A stretch of 64,000 nucleotides of DNA, taken from contig NZ_SLWK01000002.1 of the NCBI RefSeq assembly GCF_004345615.1, forward strand, positions 62,001 to 126,000. Reading direction: 5' to 3'. This DNA is from Natronoflexus pectinivorans. Its GTDB lineage: Bacteria > Bacteroidota > Bacteroidia > Bacteroidales > Marinilabiliaceae. The notes under the pieces are model-generated. The model made no database searches and had not been told where the DNA came from. It saw nothing but the letters and a program-made list of their open reading frames with translations. Positions 27,663 through 35,897 of this stretch are shown here, one piece after another. The number at the start of each line of letters is the position of its first letter. Position 1 is the stretch's first letter. The position numbers and the translations under genes were made by a program.

Positions 27663-30600
27663 TTATGCTTTTTTTGCTTCAGCTTTCTCTTTCTGTTTAA
27701 TGAAGTTGTAAGCAATTGGAGAGGCCACGAAAATAGATGAATATGTACCTACCAATACTCCTACTATCAGAGCAAATACGAAACCTCTGATGACTTCACT
27801 TCCAAATACAAAAATCACCAACAATACCACAAGTGTTGTCATAGATGTATTTATGGTTCTGCTGATGGTTGAGTTAATTGCCAGGTTAAACACCTCCCTT
27901 AAATTGCGTTTTGGATATAGCAATCGGTATTCCCGGATACGGTCAAACACAACCACGGTATCGTTAATGGAGTAACCGATTACAGTCAGGATGGCCGCAA
28001 TAAATGCCTGGTCAATTTCCAAAGCAAAAGGCGCAATGGTGTAGAACAGGGAGAATATTCCAAGAACAAACATCACATCATGAATAACTGCGGCCAATGC
28101 TCCTACTCCTAACTGCCATGTGCGGAAACGCAATAGAATGTATAAGAATATTACAATAAGAGAAAACACAACGGCATAAGCAGCTCTGCTTTTAATGTCG
28201 GCAGCAATGGTTGGGCCAACTTTTTGGGAGCTCATCACATAGTCGCTCATAAAAGTATCCTGTGTGGTGCCTGATGGCAAAAATGGTTGAACACCTGCAA
28301 AAAGACGATCCTCAACTCGAGAGTCAGCAACTTCATCAGTTTCGAATACCAGGTAGTTGGTTGCAATTCGCACCTGATTTGCGGTTCCAAAAGTTTTTAC
28401 CTCGGTATTGGCGCCTTCAAAAGCTTCGGAGACAGAAGAAAATACTTCAACAGAATTGACGTTTTCAGCGAAACGTACCAGATAAGTACGACCCCCGGTG
28501 AAGTCAATCCCCTGTTGAAGTCCTCGTACCGAAAGGGAACCAACTGCTATCAGAAAGAATGCTCCGGATAGAATGAATGCTACTTTACGTTTTTCAAGGA
28601 ATGCAATTTTTGTGTTCTTAAACAGGTTTGATGTAAATTTGGATCCAAATTTAATGTCAACCTTGCTATCAAGTAACCATTCGTAAACCAGTCTTGTGAT
28701 AAACACAGCTGAGAAGAACGAGGTGGCGATACCAATCATCAGCGTTGTTGCAAAACCTTTAACCGGTCCGGTTCCAAACATAAACAGAATTAAACCAGTC
28801 AGGAATGTTGTTACGTTGGCATCAATGATGGCTGAGAATGCGTTTTTATAACCATCGGAGATGGCAAGTCTCAGTCCTTTACCGGCTTTTAGTTCTTCAC
28901 GTATTCGTTCGTATATCAGAACGTTTGCATCTACCGACATACCAATCGTAAGAACGATACCTGCAATACCGGGTAGTGTCAGTACGGCATTAAATGCCGC
29001 CAGAACTCCCATTACGAAGAACATGTTCGAAACCAAAGCAATATCGGCTACAACCCCAGCTTTAAAACCGTAGTATATCATCATGTAAATGAGCACAACA
29101 ATAAATGCCCAAATGAATGATTTTAATCCTGCGCTAACGGCCTCTGCTCCTAGAGATGGTCCAACTACGTGGTCTTCTACAATATGAGCCGGAGCCGGAA
29201 GGGATCCTGATCTGAGGATGTTTGCAAGGTCTTTTGCCTCTTCCGGACTGAAGTTTCCGGTAATGGAACTTTGCCCTCCTCTGATCTCATTTTGAACTGT
29301 GGGGAAACTATAAACATACCCATCAAGAACAATGGCAATGGATTTACCAATGTTTGCGTTTGTTAATCGAGCCCATGTTCTGGCTCCTTCGCTATTCATT
29401 GACATGGCAACCTCGAATGCTCCCGTTTGGGTCACACGGTCACTGGCATTAGTAATGACATCTCCTTCAAGAGGAGCTCTTCCATCCATGGTGTTGGCAC
29501 GAATGGCCACCAGTTGGAAAAACTGTTCACGGGTATCACCAGCGTTGGGAACCCAGAACTGAAGATCATTTCTTGGAATCGGTTTAACAGTCCACAGTAA
29601 TTTTAGGTCGCGAGGTAGTGCTGAACGAACTTCTTCTAATTGCAGCCACTCATCTATTTGAGCCATGTGACGTGAAGCGGCCACACCTACTACAGGACCC
29701 GAAGCTCTTCCAACCGGCTGCAATATGGTGAACAGTGTTCTTAAATCCTGATCTGTGGTGTCAATATCCTCCAGATCAAGATCTCTTAACAGCGAAGTTT
29801 CATCGTCTTCACCTTCTAATTGGTCTGCAATCACATCAACATCATCAGTTGTTTCGGTCTCAACCGCACTATCCATGCGTTGAGCCATAACACGACGGGT
29901 GATGATTTCGTTGGCTTGTATCAGGTATGGTTGAATGGTCTGATTATCGAAAGTTTCCCAGAACTCAAGGTTGGCAGTTCCACGCAACAGGTTACGAACC
30001 CTTTCAGGCTCGGTTACACCAGGTAGCTCAATCAAAACACGACCTGGGCTTTGTGGAAGGCGTTGTACGTTTGGCTGAACAACACCAAAACGGTCAATAC
30101 GTGTACGCAGGATGTTGAAAGCATTACTGATGGCAGCTTCTGATTCTCTTCTTAAAACTCTGATAACCTCGTCATTTGAGGAGTCGTATCTTACACGATC
30201 TCTTAATTCCACAGTGTTAAAGATAGCAGCCAGACTGGCATCCGGTGCCACTTCTTCGAAAGCTTCCCCAAACAAGGTGATGAAATCACGGGTTGAAGTC
30301 ATCTCTCTCTCTCTTGCCAATTGCAGAGCGCTTCTGAAATTGTCGTCCTGATTGTAGTTTGACAAAGCATCTACGATGTCGGCAACCTGAACTTCAAGTA
30401 TCAGGTTCATACCTCCTCTCAGGTCAAGACCAAAGTTGATTTCTCTGGCTTTGGTTTCCAGATATGTGTATTGTCTCAGGCCAAAAAGGAAGTTGTAAAC
30501 AACTTCGTGTGCCATTGAGTCCAGAAATTGAACTTCATAACCACGGAGGGTTTCCTGATCGGCATCTGGGCCGGCCATTTTAATGGCAAATTCAGTAGCA

Positions 30601-30701
30601 TCCCTTTCAACCTTGCGGGCATGGTACGTGAAAATTAGCTGGTATAAACTCACCAATGCCAATAAAATGGCAAAAAGTCTTATTGCTCCTTTGTTCTGCA
30701 T
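27663..30701 (-). CDS. secDF: Protein translocase subunit SecDF (fused)
   Basis: The 1012-residue fusion uses the proton or sodium gradient to pull exported proteins out of the Sec channel. The SecD half (residues 1 to about 640) has the first membrane helix, the FGLDLRGGMNLILEV motif, a large periplasmic domain, and the membrane block with GIAGIVLTIGMSVDANVLIYERIREELK. The SecF half (about 675-1012) has GIDFTGGRTYLVRF and AILTVIGYSINDTVVVFDRIRE. The periplasmic part contains an acidic low-complexity insertion (around residues 270-310) common in Bacteroidota. The charged Asp and Arg of ion transfer are present in both halves. Confidence 0.97.
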   Translation of the reverse strand: MQNKGAIRLFAILLALVSLYQLIFTYHARKVERDATEFAIKMAGPDADQETLRGYEVQFLDSMAHEVVYNFLFGLRQYTYLETKAREINFGLDLRGGMNLILEVQVADIVDALSNYNQDDNFRSALQLAREREMTSTRDFITLFGEAFEEVAPDASLAAIFNTVELRDRVRYDSSNDEVIRVLRRESEAAISNAFNILRTRIDRFGVVQPNVQRLPQSPGRVLIELPGVTEPERVRNLLRGTANLEFWETFDNQTIQPYLIQANEIITRRVMAQRMDSAVETETTDDVDVIADQLEGEDDETSLLRDLDLEDIDTTDQDLRTLFTILQPVGRASGPVVGVAASRHMAQIDEWLQLEEVRSALPRDLKLLWTVKPIPRNDLQFWVPNAGDTREQFFQLVAIRANTMDGRAPLEGDVITNASDRVTQTGAFEVAMSMNSEGARTWARLTNANIGKSIAIVLDGYVYSFPTVQNEIRGGQSSITGNFSPEEAKDLANILRSGSLPAPAHIVEDHVVGPSLGAEAVSAGLKSFIWAFIVVLIYMMIYYGFKAGVVADIALVSNMFFVMGVLAAFNAVLTLPGIAGIVLTIGMSVDANVLIYERIREELKAGKGLRLAISDGYKNAFSAIIDANVTTFLTGLILFMFGTGPVKGFATTLMIGIATSFFSAVFITRLVYEWLLDSKVDIKFGSKFTSNLFKNTKIAFLEKRKVAFILSGAFFLIAVGSLSVRGLQQGIDFTGGRTYLVRFAENVNSVEVFSSVSEAFEGANTEVKTFGTANQVRIATNYLVFETDEVADSRVEDRLFAGVQPFLPSGTTQDTFMSDYVMSSQKVGPTIAADIKSRAAYAVVFSLIVIFLYILLRFRTWQLGVGALAAVIHDVMFVLGIFSLFYTIAPFALEIDQAFIAAILTVIGYSINDTVVVFDRIREYRLLYPKRNLREVFNLAINSTISRTINTSMTTLVVLLVIFVFGSEVIRGFVFALIVGVLVGTYSSIFVASPIAYNFIKQKEKAEAKKA

Positions 30702-31044
30702 TTGATTTCCCTTTTATCTTTTCAATTACTTTACTTCTTTTATTATAATATGCTTAATACATGTAAATGTGCTGTGCTGTTTGGCTTTCATGCATATGTT
30801 TAATATGCTTTTTAAGTCAAATTTGTTGACTTCACCTTTTTTATGAGGTTCTTATAATCGCGCAAATATATTCATTTTTTTTCTAAAACCCATTGTTATC
30901 TTTTGATTTGATTTTTGTTTTCAGAACAGTTTTTAACCTATATCAAAACTTACTATGCAATAAACCAATTCAGATTCAAAGTCGGCAGCCGGTTTTGTTT
31001 GTTTTCAAAACAGGAACTCTATGCTGGGAAAGAAATTTCCGCAA
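30702..31044. other. secDF leader and ABC permease 3' region, no gene seen
   Basis: This 343-base interval holds the secDF leader of about 150 bases with two small inverted repeats (GCATAT / ATATGC at 30792-30808 and AAGTCAA / TTGACTT at 30814-30832) and a possible 21-codon reading frame (30791-30726, minus) that ends 24 bases before secDF. Between 30880 and 31044 nothing was recognised. Confidence 0.55.
30863..30870 (-). promoter_or_regulatory. Candidate secDF promoter -7 element
   Basis: TATATTTG on the minus strand is an exact TAnnTTTG. It would give a leader of about 155 bases before the secDF ATG at 30701. No exact TTG -33 was found. Confidence 0.5.
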
Positions 31045-33480
31045 CTATTTAAATGTTTTATTAAGTTCCCGTTTCCCGGCTACATAAGTTATTAATATGT
31101 ATGTAGAAGCGATAAGAACAACCGGTATCAGAAAGTAACACCAGGAAGGATTAAAGGATTTATAAAAACCGGAAAGCCATATGTTTGAAGTATGTACGCT
31201 TAAAGGGATTGAAATGAGTAAACTGAGTGCTACAAATATGCCAAAAGATGAAAAAGTCTCCATCATTATCCGTTTATATGGGGCGGTGAATATGGTTTTT
31301 AGTCGTATATTTTTATGATGGTAGTATAACAGAAAAGCAGCAAAACCAATTTGACTCATTACTGACAAAAGATAAGCCAGCAGGGAGAACATAAATGCGA
31401 TTCCTGCAAATCGTTTTTCTTCTGAATAGAAATTGTCAATCACTTTTTGTAATGTATGATGTTGCATGGTGCTGCCTTCAAATTTTGTCTCCCATATAGC
31501 GTTGAGCTTTTTTATTAATTCCTCTTTGGGAGATACGGTTGAGAGCTGAGCAATAATATGACCCGGAGCCTGATTCCTATGGTTTTGAATAAAAACCATA
31601 GGACGTGAAGGGTTCTTCATATTTTCGAAGTATATATCATGAACAACACCTATGATGTTATACACATGAGTTTCATCATCGGATCTTCCTCCAACAAGTT
31701 CTATTTGATGATTGCTTTCGGGGCAGAATTGAATCATTCGTGCGGCTGATTCATTGATGATGATTTTTGTAACATCACTGGTGTCAGAGACTTCAAATAG
31801 CCGACCAAGAGCAGTTTTCGCTCCAATTGCTTTGAAAAATCCGTCATCAACATAGTTTGTAGCCATCAACATCACTCTTTCTTCTTCGTCGGTGCTTCTG
31901 AATGAGATGATGTTACCATCCTCTCCCGGACTGAAATGTGCAATTCCTGCCTGCTGAACTATACCGGTACGTATTATTTCCTTTTTAAAATCGCGAAGTT
32001 CCTGTGGTGTTGATACACCTCGTTCTATTACAATTGTGTTTTTAGTGCTGAATCCATGGTCTGCGTTTTTTAGAAAACTGAGTTGTCCATACATTACAAG
32101 GGTCAGAGAGATCAGTAATATTGATAATGCGACCTGTGCTGTTACCAGAAATCCGCGCACCAAGATCCCGGCTTTTTTTATTTTGCTTGATCCTTTGATA
32201 ATGGAAATTGGGTTTAAGCCGCTATAAAATAGTGCCGGATAGCTTCCGGCCATCATACCTGTAATAAGTGTTATGATTATAAGCCAGAGTAAATCAGGTC
32301 GCTGAATAAAGCCTCTGGTGCTCATGTTTATGTTGAAAAGGGTGTTGAAGGCGGGGAGAAATAATTCAACCAAAACCAAAGCCAAAAAGAGTGCCATGAA
32401 TGAGTATACTATGGCTTCAGTCAGAAATTGAACAATAACATCCTTGCGACGGGCAAAAAACACCTTTCGCACAGCAACCTCCTTAAACCTTCTGGATGAA
32501 CGGGCAGTGGTAAGGTTCATGAAATTGATGGCCGTAACAATGAGGATAAAAAATGCTATCCCGGTAAAGGCTTTAATATAAATTGGATTTGAACCGTCCT
32601 TCAGTTCATTATTAACATCCGAATAGAGGTTTATATCATGTATGGAGATGGATCCGAAATTTAACTGAACGCTTCCTGAACCCGGTGGATCACTTCCAAA
32701 GGCTTCTTCTATCTGGATGTTCACTTTTTTCATGGCCTGATACGCCAGCCTAGCGAAAACATCCTCGTTGGTAAATCCATCTTCCAGAAGGTAATAGGAA
32801 TAACTGTTAAGGTAGAGCCAATTTCTGTCCATCGTTCTTTGTTGACTCAATGTGTCCTGCCTTATGGTTCTTTCAACCGCAGCCCAGTTTCCTAGTATGT
32901 CAAAACGAAGATGTGAATTGACAGGGATGTCTTCTACGACCGCTTTTATGGTATAATCAATTTCGTTGTCCAGTTTAAGTCTTTCACCTATTGGGTTTCG
33001 ATATCCAAATAATCGTTGTGAAGCTGAAACCGTAATGATTGCAGCATTTGCATCGTTCCTGAAATCCTCTTTGCTCCCCATTAAAAATGGCAGATCAAAA
33101 ACCTCGAAAAAATTGGAGTCTGCATAGAAAAAATTGGACTCAAGTGATCTGAAATGCTTACTTTCGATTACCCTGCTCAGCCCGGGCATCAGTCTGGTAG
33201 CGCTTCTAACTCCTTCTGTCCTTTTGGATTCCAAAGCAAGAGGGATGGGTGTTAAAGCACTGTGGATGGTGTCTTCTCCAATTTTGCCGTAACTGTTTAG
33301 CCTGTATATGCTTTCGGAATGGGGGATGAATCTGTCGTAGTTTGACTCAAAATAGACATAGATAAGAACCAGCAGCCCCATTGCTATACCAAGCGAAAGC
33401 CCCAGAAGTGTGAGGAGCGAAAGCCCACGGTGTAGGAGTATATTCCTAAAAAGGGTTTTTATGAAGTTGCTGATTTGCAT
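31045..33480 (-). CDS. ABC transporter permease, MacB/FtsX type (double)
   Basis: The 811-residue protein has an N-terminal membrane helix (LSLLTLLGLSLGIAMGLLVLIYVYF), a periplasmic MacB-PCD domain, three helices with the FtsX pattern (IAFFILIVTAINFMNLTTARS, then the VAVRKVFFARRKDVIVQF loop), a fourth helix starting a second periplasmic domain, and three final helices. This doubled FtsX layout is the Bacteroidota type linked to export of peptides or antimicrobials, or to mechanical signalling at the envelope. It begins 12 bases after the stop of its ATPase. The substrate is unknown. It is not paired with an outer-membrane channel or adaptor gene here. Confidence 0.9.
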   Translation of the reverse strand: MQISNFIKTLFRNILLHRGLSLLTLLGLSLGIAMGLLVLIYVYFESNYDRFIPHSESIYRLNSYGKIGEDTIHSALTPIPLALESKRTEGVRSATRLMPGLSRVIESKHFRSLESNFFYADSNFFEVFDLPFLMGSKEDFRNDANAAIITVSASQRLFGYRNPIGERLKLDNEIDYTIKAVVEDIPVNSHLRFDILGNWAAVERTIRQDTLSQQRTMDRNWLYLNSYSYYLLEDGFTNEDVFARLAYQAMKKVNIQIEEAFGSDPPGSGSVQLNFGSISIHDINLYSDVNNELKDGSNPIYIKAFTGIAFFILIVTAINFMNLTTARSSRRFKEVAVRKVFFARRKDVIVQFLTEAIVYSFMALFLALVLVELFLPAFNTLFNINMSTRGFIQRPDLLWLIIITLITGMMAGSYPALFYSGLNPISIIKGSSKIKKAGILVRGFLVTAQVALSILLISLTLVMYGQLSFLKNADHGFSTKNTIVIERGVSTPQELRDFKKEIIRTGIVQQAGIAHFSPGEDGNIISFRSTDEEERVMLMATNYVDDGFFKAIGAKTALGRLFEVSDTSDVTKIIINESAARMIQFCPESNHQIELVGGRSDDETHVYNIIGVVHDIYFENMKNPSRPMVFIQNHRNQAPGHIIAQLSTVSPKEELIKKLNAIWETKFEGSTMQHHTLQKVIDNFYSEEKRFAGIAFMFSLLAYLLSVMSQIGFAAFLLYYHHKNIRLKTIFTAPYKRIMMETFSSFGIFVALSLLISIPLSVHTSNIWLSGFYKSFNPSWCYFLIPVVLIASTYILITYVAGKRELNKTFK

Positions 33481-33491
33481 AATGTCTTTTC

Positions 33492-34175
33492 CTATATCTC
33501 TTTTTGTATGGCTTCGGTTACAATATGTCCATCAAAAAGTCTGATGATGCGACTAGCTCTTTGCGCTTCGGATATTGAATTGGTGAAAAATATTACTGTG
33601 GTTCCTGCTTCGTTGACTGAAGAAATAAGTTCAAAGATCATTCCTCCACCAGTTGAGTCCAGACTTCCTGCGGGCTCATCAGCCAGTATGAGCTTGGGGT
33701 TGTACACTGTTGCCCTGGCTAAACCGACGGTTTGTTGCTGCAGTCTGGTTAGTTCTTCAGGGTAATTATTTCGTTTATGATCTAGTTTAAATTTGTAAAG
33801 TATCTCACTAACCATCTTCTGACGCTCTTTTCGGGAATATGGCAAGTAAAGCAATGGTAGTTCAATGTTATTATATACTGATAGTTCGTCAACCAAATTG
33901 AAATCCTTAAACATGTAACCAATGTTGCCACGTCTTAAGCTGATTCGTTTATTTTGGCTTATTCTGCTGCACTCTTTGCCCATAAAAAAAACTTCACCAC
34001 TATCGGGTGTGTCGAGAAGTCCCAATATATTGAATAGTGAAGATTTTCCACTCCCGGCCGGGCCGGCCACAGCAACAAACTCCCCTTCATCTATATCAAT
34101 GTTGACATTGATGAGTGCCATGGTTTCCACTTCTCTGGACTTGTACAGTTTTTTTAGGTTTCTTGTATAAATCAT
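33492..34175 (-). CDS. ABC transporter ATP-binding protein with altered Q-loop, signature and H-loop
   Basis: The 227-residue product is a MacB/LolD-type ATPase by overall text and by its permease partner. Walker A (GPAGSGKSS, Lys44) and Walker B (LILADEPAGSLD, Asp166-Glu167) are intact. Three other motifs are not: the Q-loop Gln is Lys90 (GYMFKDFNL), the LSGGQ signature reads LTRLQ (142-146) followed by QQT instead of QQR, and the H-loop His is Asn199 (FFTNS). The normal LolD-like ATPase at 25256 in the same window serves as a comparison. ATP binding seems possible, but efficient hydrolysis is doubtful. It is the first gene of a two-gene operon with an apparent sigma-54 promoter upstream. 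Confidence 0.88.
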   Translation of the reverse strand: MIYTRNLKKLYKSREVETMALINVNIDIDEGEFVAVAGPAGSGKSSLFNILGLLDTPDSGEVFFMGKECSRISQNKRISLRRGNIGYMFKDFNLVDELSVYNNIELPLLYLPYSRKERQKMVSEILYKFKLDHKRNNYPEELTRLQQQTVGLARATVYNPKLILADEPAGSLDSTGGGMIFELISSVNEAGTTVIFFTNSISEAQRASRIIRLFDGHIVTEAIQKEI

Positions 34176-34184
34176 TTTTCTGAG

Positions 34185-34199
34185 TGTTCGTTTTAGTAC
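34185..34199. promoter_or_regulatory. Copy 1 of a 15-base motif in the ABC operon leader
   Basis: TGTTCGTTTTAGTAC, 14 of 15 bases identical to the motif at 34434-34448. It lies in the transcribed leader, 10 bases before the ATPase start. With the second copy it brackets the sigma-54 promoter. Confidence 0.5.
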
Positions 34200-34214
34200 A
34201 CTACATGTCCGTTA

Positions 34215-34234
34215 TCGCACGCTTTTTTGTGCGA
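34215..34234. promoter_or_regulatory. Hairpin in the ABC operon leader
   Basis: TCGCAC and GTGCGA form a perfect 6-bp stem around an 8-base T-rich loop, between the sigma-54 promoter and the ATPase start. Confidence 0.45.
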
Positions 34235-34342
34235 ATTGAGTTATGGGCTAAAAATCAAAGTATCGTAATGTGTTGTGGGTCAGATTCAATAAGTTGGTGC
34301 TTTACAGATTATTAATATTATATTAAACTCTAATGTATTCAA

Positions 34343-34358
34343 AACAGAAACCGTGCCA
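34343..34358 (-). promoter_or_regulatory. Sigma-54 promoter of the ABC operon
   Basis: On the minus strand the sequence TGGCACGGTTTCTGTT has the complete -24 box TGGCACG and, exactly 10 bases after its GG, a GT in place of the -12 GC. Transcription would begin near 34333 and give a leader of about 158 bases. An NtrC-type activator gene starts 163 bases away in the opposite direction. Confidence 0.7.
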
Positions 34359-34433
34359 CCTGCCTTATTAGCCTATTAATCTTAGTGTTGAGGGTTGGGA
34401 TTCTTGAGCTGTTTAAAATTTGGCTTATATAAT

Positions 34434-34448
34434 TGTTCGTTTTCGTAC
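34434..34448. promoter_or_regulatory. Copy 2 of the 15-base motif, candidate activator site
   Basis: TGTTCGTTTTCGTAC lies 100-115 bases upstream of the predicted sigma-54 start, the usual distance for an NtrC-type activator. It contains the imperfect palindrome GTTCG-TTTT-CGTAC. Confidence 0.5.
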
Positions 34449-34520
34449 GTTCTGATTTCAAAGATGAACATTTTTTTGTAGTTTTGAGAATCATCAGACT
34501 TATTTTAAAGCGAAATCTCT

Positions 34521-35897
34521 ATGACCTCAAAAAAAGGGAAAATCCTTGCAGTGGACGATAATGCAGATATATTATTTGCGTTAAAGATGTTGCTAAAGCC
34601 TCATTGTGAGTTGATTCAAACAGAAATTAATCCCGAGAGGATTCCCCAGCATATGGCAGAAGACGATTATGATGTCATATTACTTGATATGAATTTCAAT
34701 AAGGATGCCATCAGTGGTCACGAAGGGTTTTCCTGGTTAAAACGTATTCTGGAAATAGACCCAGGAGCCGTGGTGTTGTTTATTACTGCTTACGGAGATG
34801 TAGAGAAATCCGTTAAGGCCATAAAATCGGGAGCCACCGATTTTATTATCAAACCATGGCAAAATGAAAAATTACTCGGAACCATTTGGTCGGCCATAAA
34901 GTTAAGAGAATCTCGTAAAGAAGTAAGCAGTCTGAGGGAACGACAGAAGGAGATCAATACCATAATGGATCAGCCTTTTGCAGATTTTATTGGTGTATCA
35001 CCAGGTATGCAACAAGTATTTAACACCATTAAAAAGGTTGCGGGTACCGATGCCAATGTGCTGATTTTGGGAGAGAATGGTACTGGTAAGGAGTTGGTGG
35101 CCAGGGCGCTTCACCGACAATCCAAACGTGCTGACGAACCATTTATAAGTGTGGATTTGGGTGCGTTGAGTGACACCTTGTTTGAAAGTGAACTTTTTGG
35201 ACATGTAAAAGGTGCTTTTACTGATGCCAAGTCTGATAGACCGGGAAGGTTTGAACTGGCAGCTGGCGGGACGATCTTTCTTGATGAAATTGGGAACCTC
35301 TCTCTACCGCTGCAGGCCAAATTGTTGACTGTTCTTGAACGCAGAGAGGTCACCCGAGTGGGTGCCAACAAGCCAATTCCAATAAATATACGCTTGATTT
35401 GTGCCACCAACATGGGAATTAAACAGATGGCTGTTGAAGGTGGTTTCAGACAGGATCTTTTATATAGGATTAATACGGTGGAGGTTGACTTGCCTCCACT
35501 CAGAGAAAGACATGAAGATTTCCCTCTTTTGGCTGATCATTTCATTAAAATTTACAATAAGAAATACAACAGAAAAATATCCCGGCCAAGCCAGCAAGTT
35601 TTGCGAAAACTAACAGATTATCCGTGGCCCGGGAATGTGAGGGAATTTCAACATGTGATTGAACGCACCATCATCATGAGTGAATCGGATACTCTTACTG
35701 TTGATGATTTTCAGTTAAGTCATCATTCCGGAGCAAAAGATGGAGTTGAGTTGGAAAATTACAATCTTGATGAGGTTGAAAAGATGATTATAGAGAAGGT
35801 TTTGAAAAACAACCGGGGCAACATTTCCAAAGCCGCTTCTGATCTGGGATTAACCCGCACTTCTCTTTACCGAAGAATGGAAAAACATGGGCTTTAA
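34521..35897 (+). CDS. Sigma-54-dependent response regulator, NtrC type
   Basis: The 458-residue product has a receiver domain (phospho-acceptor Asp56 in ILLDMNF, acidic pair Asp12-Asp13, Lys in FIIKPW), a linker, a AAA+ domain with Walker A (GENGTGKE, about 182-189), the sigma-54 contact loop GAFTDA (about 231-236) and Walker B (GGTIFLDEIGN), and a Fis-type helix-turn-helix at the C-terminus (NRGNISKAASDLGLTRTSLYRRM). It would activate sigma-54 promoters when phosphorylated by the kinase that follows. The likely target is the divergent ABC operon. The GAFTDA form is common in Bacteroidota and is not read as a defect. Confidence 0.95.
   Translation: MTSKKGKILAVDDNADILFALKMLLKPHCELIQTEINPERIPQHMAEDDYDVILLDMNFNKDAISGHEGFSWLKRILEIDPGAVVLFITAYGDVEKSVKAIKSGATDFIIKPWQNEKLLGTIWSAIKLRESRKEVSSLRERQKEINTIMDQPFADFIGVSPGMQQVFNTIKKVAGTDANVLILGENGTGKELVARALHRQSKRADEPFISVDLGALSDTLFESELFGHVKGAFTDAKSDRPGRFELAAGGTIFLDEIGNLSLPLQAKLLTVLERREVTRVGANKPIPINIRLICATNMGIKQMAVEGGFRQDLLYRINTVEVDLPPLRERHEDFPLLADHFIKIYNKKYNRKISRPSQQVLRKLTDYPWPGNVREFQHVIERTIIMSESDTLTVDDFQLSHHSGAKDGVELENYNLDEVEKMIIEKVLKNNRGNISKAASDLGLTRTSLYRRMEKHGL

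Noticed and set aside
35210-35227. GAFTDA instead of GAFTGA as a sign of a defective sigma-54 activator
   Set aside because: The GAFTDA form is common among Bacteroidota regulators of this family, and all other motifs are intact.
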